This document shows, piece by piece, positions 7,552-17,333 of a stretch of 64,000 bases of DNA. Origin of the DNA: Ruminiclostridium josui JCM 17888 (GTDB lineage Bacteria; Bacillota; Clostridia; Acetivibrionales; DSM-1351); NCBI RefSeq assembly GCF_000526495.1, contig NZ_JAGE01000001.1, positions 2,476,001 to 2,540,000 on the forward strand, written 5' to 3'. Below the pieces are notes generated by a model that was given only the letters and a program-made list of their open reading frames with translations, was not told the origin of the DNA and searched no databases. Both the position numbers and the translations under genes were made by a program. How positions within the stretch are numbered: position 1 is the first letter of the stretch; every line of letters begins with the position of its first letter.

Positions 7552-8292
7552 ATGTATATGAATGAGGCTTTTGACAGTATTTGTTTTAAAGGAAGTATAG
7601 TATCCCAAAGTGCAAGGTTCGTATATCTGTGTCTATGCAAACATGCTGATAATACTAATCAAACCTGTTTTCCATCACTGAATAGAATAGCTCAGATAGT
7701 AGGTAAATCAATCTCAACAGTAAAAAGAGCCATAAGAGAGTTGTGTAAATATGGAGCAGTAGAACGTACTCCGCGATTCAGAAAGGACGGAGGACAAACC
7801 TCAAATTTATATAAAATAGTTCCTTGTAATTTTGAAGAAATATCAAAAAATGAAGCTGAGAGCAAAGCGGATCAAGACCAATTTGAAAAAAGTGAAACGA
7901 TTCAGGATGATATTTCTTATTCAGTACCTGAAGTTAATGAACCGGCTCGTGCATGCACGCCATACATTGACGAAATGGAACGTGATAACAGAGAGCAAAA
8001 TTACGAAGAGAACAAATTCCTTGAAGAACTAGAGGCAAATGCTATTGATGTCTTGGAAGATGTACATATTCTTAATGAAATTACAGATAACAGTACGAAA
8101 CCTCATTTTGATAAGACTGTAATAAATGCCAACCGTTCTAAGTTAAGTAAATGTATAAATGTTATAAAAAGTAAAGTGGTATATTGTTTTGAGTCTCTTA
8201 ATCAAAAATTCCAATGCCAAAATTTAAACATTTTTAAGAAAAATGAACTGGGGGGAGGTCATGAGCGACCCCCCAGGAACTTATCCATTTAA
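7552..8292 (+). CDS. Winged-helix (HTH_36-like) DNA-binding protein
   Basis: A 246-residue protein. Residues about 15-90 form a winged helix (ARFVYLCLCKHADNTNQTCF, then PSLNRIAQIVGKSISTVKRA) as in replication-initiator-like HTH_36 proteins of clostridial mobile elements and chromosomes. An acidic, low-complexity middle (about 100-190) and a basic tail (about 190-240) end in GGGHERPPRNLSI. Ribosome site ATGGAGG precedes the start; ATG 7558, two codons on, is an alternative. It stands alone between a hairpin and a noncoding stretch before the cas operon. A role in replication or regulation is inferred from the fold only. Confidence 0.6.
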   Translation: MYMNEAFDSICFKGSIVSQSARFVYLCLCKHADNTNQTCFPSLNRIAQIVGKSISTVKRAIRELCKYGAVERTPRFRKDGGQTSNLYKIVPCNFEEISKNEAESKADQDQFEKSETIQDDISYSVPEVNEPARACTPYIDEMERDNREQNYEENKFLEELEANAIDVLEDVHILNEITDNSTKPHFDKTVINANRSKLSKCINVIKSKVVYCFESLNQKFQCQNLNIFKKNELGGGHERPPRNLSI

Positions 8293-8690
8293 CTAGGGTT
8301 ACTGAAAAAGAAAGTATGTATATTTATGCAGTGATGGTTAGGTGACTATTTTAGAGATCCTTTGTGGTTTTGGGAAATAGGGTCAAGTCTTTCTGGTAAA
8401 TAATAGGGGTATAGTAATAGAATTGGTTCACTTATTTTGAACGAAAATTTAATTGACAATTTTAGTTCTGATTTTAAAAATTATGAACATTGCAATTAAT
8501 AGGATTTAAGATAATAAGTGATTCTGTAGATAATAAACAAAGTGAATATGTGTTTATCATTAAGATTGAGCTATGAACTCAGGCATTAATTAGTAAACTA
8601 TATAGAGGCTAACTTTCTATATTATAGGGGAGTTGGTCTTTTTCTACATTACAAGTTAATTTTAATTATTGGGTGCAATTAAATAAGTTC
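8293..8690. other. Noncoding stretch before the cas operon
   Basis: Very AT-rich, no credible coding frame. A TTGACA near 8454 has no good -10 partner. The useful signal is the promoter immediately downstream at 8691-8720. Confidence 0.4.
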
Positions 8691-8720
8691 TTGTAAAAAA
8701 AATGGAATAAAATATATAAT
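8691..8720 (+). promoter_or_regulatory. cas operon promoter
   Basis: TTGTAA (8691-8696), an 18-base spacer and a perfect TATAAT (8715-8720) predict a start near 8727. This gives a leader of about 27 bases containing the cas6 ribosome site (AAAAGGAGA). It also argues against translation from the GTG at 8721, which would lie at or before the mRNA 5' end. Confidence 0.6.
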
Positions 8721-8753
8721 GTGGGTTGGGGTATAAAAAAAAGGAGACCAACT

Positions 8754-9512
8754 ATGTATTGCAAATTAACCATTAAAAGCTCTGAGAATATTGTGTTACC
8801 GTTTCAATATAATCATTTAATACAGGCACTGCTGTATAACTTTATTAATGACAAAGAATATTCAAATTTTATTCATAACAAAGGATATACCTACAATAAC
8901 CGTAATTTCAAGCTATTTTGCTTTTCAAATATTTTGACGAGACCTATAAAAATTGATAAGCAGTCCAAAAAATTTGTTTTCCCTGAAGAAATTTTAATTT
9001 GTATATCCTGTGTGGATTCTGAGTTCCTTAAGTACATATTTCAGAGCTTTGCTGTCAGTGAAAAGGAGCTGCGACTAAGTAACAATCAAGCACATATTTC
9101 AAATGTATTTTTTAGACAGGACATTCAGAATTATGAAGAGGAAATGGAAGTAAAAACTCTTTCACCTATAACCGTCTACAGCACTTTATTTTCTGCTGAT
9201 GGAAAAAAGAAAACCTATTATTACAATCCAAATGAAGATGAATTTTCTGAAAATATCAGGAAAAATCTAATAAAAAAATACTGTGCATTTTATAATGAAG
9301 AGCCAAAGGATTTGTCTTTTTCTATAAAGCCAATAGGAAGGATAATGGAGAAAATTGTTATTTATAAGGGCTTTGTTATAAAGGCACATAGTGGAAGCTT
9401 CAAGATATCAGGCTCACTGGATTTGAAAAAAATGGCTTTTTCCAGTGGACTTGGCAGTAAAAATTCGCAGGGCTTTGGTTTTATTTTGCCTAAAAATGAG
9501 GAGGTGCTTTAA
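8754..9512 (+). CDS. cas6: CRISPR endoribonuclease Cas6 (type I-B)
   Basis: A 252-residue RAMP-superfamily RNase that cuts the pre-crRNA in each repeat, leaving the 8-base 5' handle ATTGAAAC predicted from these repeats. The family hallmark glycine-rich loop is at residues 232-242 (GLGSKNSQGFG). An N-terminal ferredoxin-like fold is suggested by the alternating strands and helices. The start is set at ATG 8754, because AAGGAGA lies 7 bases upstream; an in-frame GTG at 8721 sits at the promoter edge. First gene of the cas operon; its stop touches the cas8b start. Confidence 0.88.
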   Translation: MYCKLTIKSSENIVLPFQYNHLIQALLYNFINDKEYSNFIHNKGYTYNNRNFKLFCFSNILTRPIKIDKQSKKFVFPEEILICISCVDSEFLKYIFQSFAVSEKELRLSNNQAHISNVFFRQDIQNYEEEMEVKTLSPITVYSTLFSADGKKKTYYYNPNEDEFSENIRKNLIKKYCAFYNEEPKDLSFSIKPIGRIMEKIVIYKGFVIKAHSGSFKISGSLDLKKMAFSSGLGSKNSQGFGFILPKNEEVL

Positions 9513-11534
9513 ATGGACATGCCGTTGCTGATTGCCGATATTGGCAGAAGCTCGGAAGGGGGAATTTATGACAAGCTAGGTAAGAGCATAAAGATTGCGT
9601 CAAAGGATTTAAAGAAGGATTTGATTAATGTATTTTTGGATTTGAATATTGACAAAGGCTGTATTGAGTTTGATGTTCAACCATATTATCCTTCATGTGA
9701 AAAAGATTATAACTATTTTGGAAACAATAGTGCATCCAATGTGCAGTTCTATCCTGTGAGAGATGCGTCAAGTATTTTGTACTACTGGTTTGGCAAAAGC
9801 AAGGGGGTTTTTAAAAACTTGTTAGATTCCCTAGAAGATGGTCAATTGAAAGAGATGCTCGAAGTTTGTGAAAAATTAAAGCTTTTTGATATTGATGGAG
9901 TAAATTGTGGAAAGGTGATTTCTCGTAATAATGAAACTCTTATTGTGGAATTTGCTAAAGAGGGAAAGGATAAAAACATATATGTTAATAAGGAAAAATC
10001 ATCTGGAGAAAAACTATTTTTAGCTTATATAGGTGCTCAAAATGCAGAAAAAATCTGTTTAGTCATACCGAGGATTATCTATAACAATTCAAAATATGTT
10101 ATATCAAATCACAAGGATTATCTGGAGCTATGTGAAAAACAAATTCAGGGTCAATCAGAAGGAGCAAAATCGAATTATATTTGCCATATATGTAATAAGG
10201 TATGTGATGATGTAAATACTGTGGCATACAGTGGAAAGCTTTCTAGAAGCAGTATAAGCAAAGCTTTTGTTACAACTACTATAAATTATGCTCCCAATTT
10301 TGATAAAAATAAATTTGACAGTGTATTCTCAATTTGTGGCTCATGTGCAAGCTTGCTTAAATCGGGCGAAAACAAAGCAATGAGTGAAATGAAATCTAAA
10401 ATAGCTGGTGAGGATGCAGTATTGCTGTTTGAAGGGCTATACGAAAACATCGAATATGGCTATTGCGAGAAACTCAAAAAGAATATTGATATTGTTTTTA
10501 ATACAAAAGACTCCCAGGAGTGGTTTGATGCACTAATAGCAGAAATAAATGAAGAACAAAAGGTAAATCATTTTTATTTCAGTATAATTTTTTACAAAAC
10601 TGATGGAAATTCTTGTTCTATCAAGAAAACAATTGAAAGTGTTTCGAATGCTAAGTTTAAGTATATTCAAAAGGTATTTGAGGAAAGTAGACTTTCTATG
10701 AGTCAATATCTCAGGTATTTTAATCTGGGGCATATTTACAAGCTTGTACCAGTTAGCGCAGATAAAAAGGGAACACAGCTAAACATCAAGCGAGTGCTCA
10801 ATTTAATAAGTGCTGTTATTCAGGGAGAATTAATTTACAAAAATGAAATAATGGAATTTGCATGTGAAGCTTTGGAAAAAGGTGTAATGCAATTAAAATC
10901 CTCTGAACTCAGGAATTACAGGAATCTTTACAGTCTTGAATTCTTTTATAATGAACAAAAGAAGAGTAAGGACTGCAGATATACTGACAAATACATAAAG
11001 AAAATAGTAATGTCTTATATTTGTCTATTTAAAAGCTTGCAAAAGCTAAATATATTGAACAGGGAGGTTTTTAAAGTGGTAAATGAAGCAAAAAGTACAG
11101 GTGATTTGCCAGAAGAAATTGCTGAAATGGAGACATTCTTAAATTCAAATGGCTTTTCAACTGAGGCAAAGGGCTTATTTTATCTAGGAGCAATGATTTA
11201 TCAGATTGGTGTGGCACAAGCAAAAAAGCAACATGCTCAAAAGCCAATACTTGATAAGATTTCCTTTAGCGGTATGAATGCTAAAGAAGTGGTTCAAATG
11301 TACTTAGATGTACTGGAAAAGACAAGGCAGTATCAAAAGACTGTAAATCTTTGGTGGTTTGAAAGGCTTCAAAAGCAAATGCATTTGAATTTTGGAGATT
11401 TGTCAACAGTAAAACTGCTAAACGAGAAAGAGAATGTATTTTACATAATGTCAGGCTACGCTTTTTGCGTTGATAACTATAAAAAAGCAAATATTGATTC
11501 TGAGGAGGAAAAAGAAAATGATAGTAAACAATAG
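9513..11534 (+). CDS. cas8b: Cas8b large Cascade subunit (Csh1/TM1802-like)
   Basis: A 673-residue large subunit of the type I-B interference complex, expected to read the PAM and position target DNA. Two CxxC pairs (C224/C227 and C275/C278) form the zinc-finger-like insertion typical of the TM1802/Csh1 Cas8b group. Most of the remainder is divergent, as usual for Cas8. GAGGAGGTG lies 6 bases before ATG 9513, directly after the cas6 stop. Its 3' end overlaps cas7 by 17 bases, and the cas7 ribosome site GAGGAGG is inside it, so the two are coupled. Confidence 0.85.
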   Translation: MDMPLLIADIGRSSEGGIYDKLGKSIKIASKDLKKDLINVFLDLNIDKGCIEFDVQPYYPSCEKDYNYFGNNSASNVQFYPVRDASSILYYWFGKSKGVFKNLLDSLEDGQLKEMLEVCEKLKLFDIDGVNCGKVISRNNETLIVEFAKEGKDKNIYVNKEKSSGEKLFLAYIGAQNAEKICLVIPRIIYNNSKYVISNHKDYLELCEKQIQGQSEGAKSNYICHICNKVCDDVNTVAYSGKLSRSSISKAFVTTTINYAPNFDKNKFDSVFSICGSCASLLKSGENKAMSEMKSKIAGEDAVLLFEGLYENIEYGYCEKLKKNIDIVFNTKDSQEWFDALIAEINEEQKVNHFYFSIIFYKTDGNSCSIKKTIESVSNAKFKYIQKVFEESRLSMSQYLRYFNLGHIYKLVPVSADKKGTQLNIKRVLNLISAVIQGELIYKNEIMEFACEALEKGVMQLKSSELRNYRNLYSLEFFYNEQKKSKDCRYTDKYIKKIVMSYICLFKSLQKLNILNREVFKVVNEAKSTGDLPEEIAEMETFLNSNGFSTEAKGLFYLGAMIYQIGVAQAKKQHAQKPILDKISFSGMNAKEVVQMYLDVLEKTRQYQKTVNLWWFERLQKQMHLNFGDLSTVKLLNEKENVFYIMSGYAFCVDNYKKANIDSEEEKENDSKQ

Positions 11535-12432
11535 TGAATTCTTATTCTTATTTGAGGGTACTATGACAAATCCAAATGGTGATCCAGACCAAGAAAATAA
11601 GCCAAGAATGGATTATGAAACCAAGACTTTACTGGTTAGTGATGTTAGAAGAAAGAGGGATTGTAGGGATTTCCTTGAGGAAAAGGGTTATGAAATATTT
11701 GTGGCTTCAATGAATGGAGTCAAGGTTACTATGGACAAGAAACTTGATGCTGTACTTAAGAAATATGGAGTTAATGGGAAGGATGTATCCTCAGATGTTA
11801 AAATTGATACGATACTAGATAATCACATTGATATGAGATTATTTGGAAGTGCAATGGCTGTTGGCGGAATTACTAAAACCTTTACAGGACCTGTTCAATT
11901 AAGCTGGGGTTATTCCTTGCATCCTGTGGATTTAGTAAAATCAAATGCTATAGTAACAATAATGAATGATGACAGCTCTACTTTTGGAAAAATGTATAAG
12001 GCACATTATGCTCTAGTTGCTCACAGTGGAAGCGTGAATAAATTTGCTGCAAAGAAAACAAGAATGAGTGATGAGGATTTAGATGTATTTAGGAAATCAC
12101 TTGTGCAGTCCATGATGAATAATCTTACTCACAGCAAGCAAGGGCAGATACCATTGATGTATCTTGAAGTTATTTATGATGAAAATTTTGACGGATATCT
12201 AGGCGATTTAAGAAGGTTTGTTAAAGCCAACTATGATAATGAAGCACCTATTCGAAGCAATAACGATATAAAGGTTGATTTTTCAGCATTATCGGAGGAA
12301 TTGAACTTGCTAAAGAGCAAAGGCTATGTTAAGGACGTAATACTGTGGAAAAGCAGTCAGTTTGTTAATGTATCGGGACTGCCGGATGCAGCAGCTATTG
12401 ATTTGCTAGAGCAAATAAAATCAGGACGGTGA
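11518..12432 (+). CDS. cas7: Cas7 (Csh2-type) Cascade backbone subunit
   Basis: A 304-residue RAMP protein that polymerises along the crRNA. The start of the protein reads SEFLFLFEGTMTNPNGDPDQ, with the NPNGDPDxxNxPR signature of Csh2/Cst2-type Cas7, and about residues 105-150 hold the conserved DIRLFG-like segment (DMRLFGSAMAVGGITKTFTG). ATG 11518 is chosen because GAGGAGG stands just before it and the homologous part begins immediately. An in-frame codon at 11470 would add unsupported residues overlapping cas8b. Four bases separate it from cas5. Confidence 0.9.
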   Translation: MIVNNSEFLFLFEGTMTNPNGDPDQENKPRMDYETKTLLVSDVRRKRDCRDFLEEKGYEIFVASMNGVKVTMDKKLDAVLKKYGVNGKDVSSDVKIDTILDNHIDMRLFGSAMAVGGITKTFTGPVQLSWGYSLHPVDLVKSNAIVTIMNDDSSTFGKMYKAHYALVAHSGSVNKFAAKKTRMSDEDLDVFRKSLVQSMMNNLTHSKQGQIPLMYLEVIYDENFDGYLGDLRRFVKANYDNEAPIRSNNDIKVDFSALSEELNLLKSKGYVKDVILWKSSQFVNVSGLPDAAAIDLLEQIKSGR

Positions 12433-12436
12433 TAAC

Positions 12437-13201
12437 ATGAAAGTCCTATCCTTTGAGCTAAATGGTAAGATGGCTCATTTTAGAAAGTATTATTCTAATT
12501 CAACTGCATTATCTTATATGCTTCCGCCTGTTGCTACTATAAAAGGTATACTGGCTGGTTTGCTTGGATATGAAAGAGATACATATTATAACTTGTTTAC
12601 CAATGATTTATGTAAAGTTGCTATTTGTGTTAATTCACCTATAAAAAAGATAACACAGAGAATGAATTTACTAAAGGTTGAGAGAATAAGCCAATTAAAC
12701 GGTTCTGCTGCTAACAGAACTCAAAATGACACTGAGTTTATAATACCTAAAGACATCAGAACAGGTTATGTCAGTTATAAAATTATATTTTGGCATAGTG
12801 AGACTTCTGTTATAGATGAGTTGTCAAAACTTTTGTGCAAAGATACTGGGTATTACTCAAGCAAAGGTATTTGCATGGCATTAGGGAGTGCTCAGTGCAT
12901 TGGGTGGATTCAAAATGCAAAGGTAACTGATGCTGAGAAGCATCAAAGTACAGAGGAAATGTTAGAGCTTTATGGTGCGATAAATTTAGAATACTTAAAG
13001 AGTATAGAGATTTCAGAAGCTTTTGAACTTTCAATGATAAAAGAGGAAAGCATTACCGATTTTGATGAAAACAGATTTATTACGGAGGATTCGAAGAAAA
13101 AATTATTGGTAAACCTATTAGGTACGCCTGTTTCAGCAGTATTACACAATGGAACAGATTATATTTCTATTGAAAATAAAAACTATCTATTTGTGAAATG
13201 A
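12437..13201 (+). CDS. cas5: Cas5 (type I-B) Cascade subunit
   Basis: A 254-residue RAMP protein that caps the crRNA 5' handle in Cascade. The N-terminus shows the Cas5 pattern: LSFELNGKMAHFRKYYSNST followed by SYMLPPVATIKGILAGLLGY, with the PP-x-ATIKG element of Csh/Cas5h proteins. The ATG follows GGACGGTGATAAC closely after the cas7 stop. In type I-B, Cas5 is not the nuclease, because Cas6 is present upstream. Confidence 0.87.
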   Translation: MKVLSFELNGKMAHFRKYYSNSTALSYMLPPVATIKGILAGLLGYERDTYYNLFTNDLCKVAICVNSPIKKITQRMNLLKVERISQLNGSAANRTQNDTEFIIPKDIRTGYVSYKIIFWHSETSVIDELSKLLCKDTGYYSSKGICMALGSAQCIGWIQNAKVTDAEKHQSTEEMLELYGAINLEYLKSIEISEAFELSMIKEESITDFDENRFITEDSKKKLLVNLLGTPVSAVLHNGTDYISIENKNYLFVK

Positions 13202-13211
13202 GGATAAATAT

Positions 13212-15509
13212 ATGCTGTATGCACATTTTGACAGAGACAAACAAGAGGGTCAAGAGTTGAGTGAACATTTAGAGAATGTATCAAGCTTAATGACAGACAA
13301 GCTGTGTTACATGTCCTTTGATGGAATATTGATGAATAATTTAAAGAGGCTTCTATTAATAGTGGGAAGATATCATGACGTGGGGAAAGCCACGACGTAT
13401 TTTCAAAGTTATTTAATTGAAGGTTTAGAAAATGAATTAAAGTCACATTCTTTTTTATCCTCTTCTGTCTTTGTTAAAATGTGTGAAGGCACATTTTCTA
13501 AGGATTTAATTTATTTAGGATTTATAGCAATATTAAATCATCACGGAAGTTTGAATACATATATTGATGGTGTTAATTGGAATCATTTGACTAAACAATA
13601 CAAAAATTTTATTAAGACAATAAGAGAAAATTCATTTAATGTAGAGTATCTTGATACTAATAGGGCTGAGTTTGAAGCAAAGGAAATAGAAGCTGTAATT
13701 AATCATAAAATGAGAATGACAAATATAAGACGGAGAACTTCCCTTCACTTTTTTGTACTTCAATACATTTTTTCTTCCCTCATATGTTTTGACAAACTGG
13801 ATTCTGCCGGGATTTATCGAAGACAGCAAGAAAAGCTTCCTACTATTAGTAATTTAGATGCATATATTTTAAAAAAATCAGCAGGGCGAAAGAGTAATCT
13901 GCAAACACAGCGAAATGAAATAAAATGCAAGGTTCTTGAAACTATAGACAAGCTTTCTGATGAAGAGCTTAAGAGTACCAGAATATTCACCTTTACTGCA
14001 CCTACAGGAGCCGGCAAAACGCTTACTAGCGTGGCTGCCGAGCTAAGACTAGCTGAAAGGTTGAAAAATATATATGGTGTAGAACCAAACATAATTGTAG
14101 CTATTCCTTTTGTAAATATTCTCGAACAAACAAAGGAGGATTATAACAGTATTTTCAAAAATGTTTTAGTTCATCATTCCTTAAGTAATATGAAAGAATA
14201 CAAGGAATCAGACATGACAAATTTGCATGAAAAGGAGTTACTTACAGATACATGGGAAAGTAATGTTATAATGACAACCTTTGTGCAATTCTTCGAAAGT
14301 ATTCTTACCGCAAAAAACAACAAGCTTATGAAACTCAATAAAATGTCGGGAAGTATAGTTGTTTTGGACGAAATTCAGTCGCTTCCTTTTCAATATTATC
14401 CGTTATTGGGGGCTGTAATTAAGAAAATTTCTGATTACTATGGTATTTGGTTTATTCTTATGACTGCTACTCAGCCTAAAATAATTGATTACGCAAATAT
14501 GCTTCTTGACAATAGCAAAATGTCAGCAATTGAGTTGCTTCAGGATGAAAGACGATATTTTACGGAATTAGAAAGAACAATGCTGATACCTTGCTTTGAC
14601 AAGCTGTATGAAATTGATGATATTGCTAAACTGATTCATAAAACAAAGCCTTGTGATAAGAATGCTCTTGTTGTTGTAAATACAATAGCCTATAGCATAG
14701 ATTTGTATAATAAATTAACTAAAGATGGCCATAGGGTTCTATATTTGTCTACAAATTTAATCAGTGTGGACAGAAAGAAAGTTATTGAAGAATGTCAGAA
14801 ATTGATAAAGGATAGAGTACCTTTTATTCTTGTATCTACACAGACTATAGAAGCAGGAGTTGATTTGGATTTTGATATAGGGTACAGAGACCTTGCACCT
14901 CTTGAATCAATTATTCAGGTTGCTGGAAGAGTAAACAGAAATGGCAAAAAGAACCCTTTCAGCCCAGTCTATGTATTTGAAAGCGGAAAGGGTACGCTAG
15001 TATACAAATTTTATAGAATTGATAAAACTAAAAAATATTTAAATAGAAATATACCGGAAAATGAATATGTTGATTTAGTTGAAAGCTATTATTCTGAATT
15101 GCTAGAGGATAAGTCTTATGACAGAGAAATTTGGGAAGGGATAGAAAAACTGAACTATGAGGTAGTTTCAAAGTTCAGGCTTATAGACGAGCAATTTGTA
15201 CAGGATGTAATAATTGAAATTGATGACGATATATCAATGGCCTTAGAGAATTATTGCAAATTAAGGAAGGAATATTCAATAAATAAAAGCTATGAAATTA
15301 GAGATAAAATAAAACAGACAAATAAGTTGATAAACCAATATACTGTAAAAGTCAGAACGAATAAATTAGTTCAAAATATGCCATGGCGATTTGATGAGGT
15401 TTACTCATATATTGATGCACCATATTTAATTGTTCCTAAACCTAATGTTTCACAGTTTTATAATGCTACAGGCTTTATTTCTGAAAATAAAGATGCTTTT
15501 ATGTATTAG
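13212..15509 (+). CDS. cas3: Cas3 helicase-nuclease with N-terminal HD domain
   Basis: A 765-residue effector recruited by Cascade to unwind and degrade target DNA. The N-terminal HD nuclease domain shows H55-D56 in GRYHDVGKA and a second conserved NHHG near residue 110. The SF2 helicase follows: Walker A APTGAGKT at 263-270, motif II DEIQ at 386-389, LMTATQP near 416, and motif VI QVAGRVNRNG at 569-578. The length is normal for the HD-fused form and all catalytic motifs are present, so it looks functional. It starts at ATG 13212 after AATGAGGAT, 10 bases beyond cas5. Confidence 0.93.
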   Translation: MLYAHFDRDKQEGQELSEHLENVSSLMTDKLCYMSFDGILMNNLKRLLLIVGRYHDVGKATTYFQSYLIEGLENELKSHSFLSSSVFVKMCEGTFSKDLIYLGFIAILNHHGSLNTYIDGVNWNHLTKQYKNFIKTIRENSFNVEYLDTNRAEFEAKEIEAVINHKMRMTNIRRRTSLHFFVLQYIFSSLICFDKLDSAGIYRRQQEKLPTISNLDAYILKKSAGRKSNLQTQRNEIKCKVLETIDKLSDEELKSTRIFTFTAPTGAGKTLTSVAAELRLAERLKNIYGVEPNIIVAIPFVNILEQTKEDYNSIFKNVLVHHSLSNMKEYKESDMTNLHEKELLTDTWESNVIMTTFVQFFESILTAKNNKLMKLNKMSGSIVVLDEIQSLPFQYYPLLGAVIKKISDYYGIWFILMTATQPKIIDYANMLLDNSKMSAIELLQDERRYFTELERTMLIPCFDKLYEIDDIAKLIHKTKPCDKNALVVVNTIAYSIDLYNKLTKDGHRVLYLSTNLISVDRKKVIEECQKLIKDRVPFILVSTQTIEAGVDLDFDIGYRDLAPLESIIQVAGRVNRNGKKNPFSPVYVFESGKGTLVYKFYRIDKTKKYLNRNIPENEYVDLVESYYSELLEDKSYDREIWEGIEKLNYEVVSKFRLIDEQFVQDVIIEIDDDISMALENYCKLRKEYSINKSYEIRDKIKQTNKLINQYTVKVRTNKLVQNMPWRFDEVYSYIDAPYLIVPKPNVSQFYNATGFISENKDAFMY

Positions 15510-15569
15510 ATGCTTCTGGATAATAACCTGTAAAAAGTGATATTTGTGCTTTTTGATGGAGGTGATTTT

Positions 15570-16061
15570 GTGGAAGTTAATGGAACCTTGATTTGGTATT
15601 ATAATATCTGCAAAAGAGAAGTATGGTTGATGTCAAGAAATATTGTTCCAGATCAACATAATGAAAATATTGATTTAGGGAAATTTTTGCATGAAAACTC
15701 ATTTTCAAGAAAGAAAAAAGAGATAAGCTTTGGCTCTGTTAAATTTGATGTGATTCTTGATACAAAAGAAAAGCTGGTAATAGGCGAAACAAAAAAATCA
15801 TCAAGGTATGAAGAAGCTTCAAAATGGCAGATGATATTCTATTTAAAAACTCTTAGAGATGCAGGGATATACGCTGAGGGCGTAATGCTATATCCTGAAG
15901 AGAAACGGCGGGATGAGGTGTTGTTGGACTCTTCAAGCCTTAAGATGTTGAACGAAATGGTAAACGAAATAAACTTGATCATGGAAAAAGAGGAACCCCC
16001 TAAAGCTCAAAAATGTAAGTATTGTAAGAATTGTGGCTATTTTGAATATTGCTATGCATAA
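15570..16061 (+). CDS. cas4: Cas4 Fe-S nuclease for spacer acquisition
   Basis: A 163-residue PD-(D/E)xK exonuclease that trims prespacers and helps select PAMs with Cas1-Cas2. A single N-terminal cysteine (C14, NICKREVW) and a C-terminal cysteine cluster (C149, C152, C155, C161) fit the Fe-S cluster. A nuclease core is visible as KFDVILDTKEKLVIGETKKS. GTG 15570 is preferred because GGAGGTGA sits 5-7 bases upstream, whereas upstream in-frame starts lack a ribosome site. It lies 60 bases after cas3. Confidence 0.88.
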   Translation: MEVNGTLIWYYNICKREVWLMSRNIVPDQHNENIDLGKFLHENSFSRKKKEISFGSVKFDVILDTKEKLVIGETKKSSRYEEASKWQMIFYLKTLRDAGIYAEGVMLYPEEKRRDEVLLDSSSLKMLNEMVNEINLIMEKEEPPKAQKCKYCKNCGYFEYCYA

Positions 16062-16075
16062 GGCGGTGATTTACA

Positions 16076-17068
16076 ATGAAAAAGGATATCTATATTTTTA
16101 ATGGCGGGAGGCTTGTTCGAAAGGACAATACTTTGTTATTTGAAAGTGTCGAAGGGAAAAAGTATATTCCCGTTAATAATATCGAAAGTATTTATATTTT
16201 TGGAGAGGTAGATATTAATAAGAGCTTGCTGGAATTTTTGTGTACAAATGAAATTGTACTGCATTTTTACAATTATTATGAGTATTATGTGGGAAGCTTT
16301 TATCCAAGAGAATGTCTCAATTCAGGGTTTGTTACACTTAGGCAGAGCGAGTTTTATATTGATTACGTTAAGAGATTATTTATAGCAAAGCAATTTATTA
16401 ATGGAAGTGCTAAAAACATAATTCAGGTTCTAAGATATTATAACAGTAGAAATGCAGATTTATCACAGGAAATAGAAGAAATACTTCAAACACTGGAATT
16501 ACTAAATAGTCAGGAAACAATTGAACAGCTAATGGCAATAGAAGGTAATATACGAGAAAAGTATTATAAGTGTTTTAATAAAATAATTAGTGATAAAGCA
16601 TTTACATATACGAGCAGAAGTAAAAGACCTCCAAAAGATAAAATTAATAGCCTGATAAGCTTTGGAAATTCAATACTTTATACTATTGTATTATCTCAGA
16701 TATACCAGACAAACTTAGATCCTAGAATTGGCTATCTACATTCCACAAATAATAGAAGGTTTTCTTTAAATTTAGACTTAGCTGAGATTTTTAAACCAAT
16801 TATTGTCGACCGATCAATTTTCAGTGTTATAAATAAAAAAATAATAACTTCAAAAGATTTTAACAAGGATTTAGGTGGCATTATATTGAAGGATGAGGGC
16901 AGAATGAAGTTTGTTAAGGAATTAAACGATAAATTGGAAACTACTATAAAACACCCTTCTCTTGAAAATAAGGTTTCATATAAAAGGCTTATAAGATTAG
17001 AGGCATACAAGCTACAGAAGCACATTACAGAGGGAGAGGTTTATGAACCCTTTATAGCGAGGTGGTAG
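16076..17068 (+). CDS. cas1: Cas1 integrase (type I-B)
   Basis: A 330-residue metal-dependent integrase that inserts spacers at the leader end of the array with Cas2. An N-terminal beta domain (about 1-75) precedes the all-helical catalytic domain. The conserved His is in GYLHST (about residue 221) and the acidic patch in NLDLAEIFKPIIVDRSIF (about 234-251). Ribosome site AAGGCGGTGA precedes ATG 16076. One base separates its stop from cas2, so the two are translationally linked. Confidence 0.92.
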   Translation: MKKDIYIFNGGRLVRKDNTLLFESVEGKKYIPVNNIESIYIFGEVDINKSLLEFLCTNEIVLHFYNYYEYYVGSFYPRECLNSGFVTLRQSEFYIDYVKRLFIAKQFINGSAKNIIQVLRYYNSRNADLSQEIEEILQTLELLNSQETIEQLMAIEGNIREKYYKCFNKIISDKAFTYTSRSKRPPKDKINSLISFGNSILYTIVLSQIYQTNLDPRIGYLHSTNNRRFSLNLDLAEIFKPIIVDRSIFSVINKKIITSKDFNKDLGGIILKDEGRMKFVKELNDKLETTIKHPSLENKVSYKRLIRLEAYKLQKHITEGEVYEPFIARW

Positions 17069-17069
17069 A

Positions 17070-17333
17070 GTGTTTGTAATATTAGTATATGATTTTGGTG
17101 AGAAGAGAGTAGGCAAAGCATTAAAAATATGCAGAAAATATTTGACATGGGTTCAGAATTCAGTTTTTGAAGGGGAAATAACTGAAGGAAATCTAAAAAA
17201 ACTAAAAATAGAACTGACTAAAAAGATGGAAAAATCAGAGGATTCAATCATCCTATATACTTTTAACAATACTAGATATACTCACAAAGAAATAATAGGG
17301 ATAGAAAAAAATGCTCCAACGGTTTTTTTGTGA
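17070..17333 (+). CDS. cas2: Cas2
   Basis: An 87-residue ferredoxin-fold partner of Cas1. The first strand MFVILVYDFGEKRVGKALKI carries the conserved YD(F), followed by LTWVQNSVFEGEIT and the C-terminal IILYTFNN segment. It begins with GTG directly after GAGGTGGTAGA at the end of cas1. It is the last gene of the operon; the leader and array follow at once. Confidence 0.9.
   Translation: MFVILVYDFGEKRVGKALKICRKYLTWVQNSVFEGEITEGNLKKLKIELTKKMEKSEDSIILYTFNNTRYTHKEIIGIEKNAPTVFL

Noticed and set aside
8721-8753. GTG 8721 as the cas6 start
   Set aside because: It lies directly after the -10 box, at the predicted mRNA 5' end, without a ribosome site; ATG 8754 has AAGGAGA.
11470-11517. Upstream extension of cas7 to 11470
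   Set aside because: The extension overlaps cas8b and has no family similarity; ATG 11518 follows GAGGAGG.
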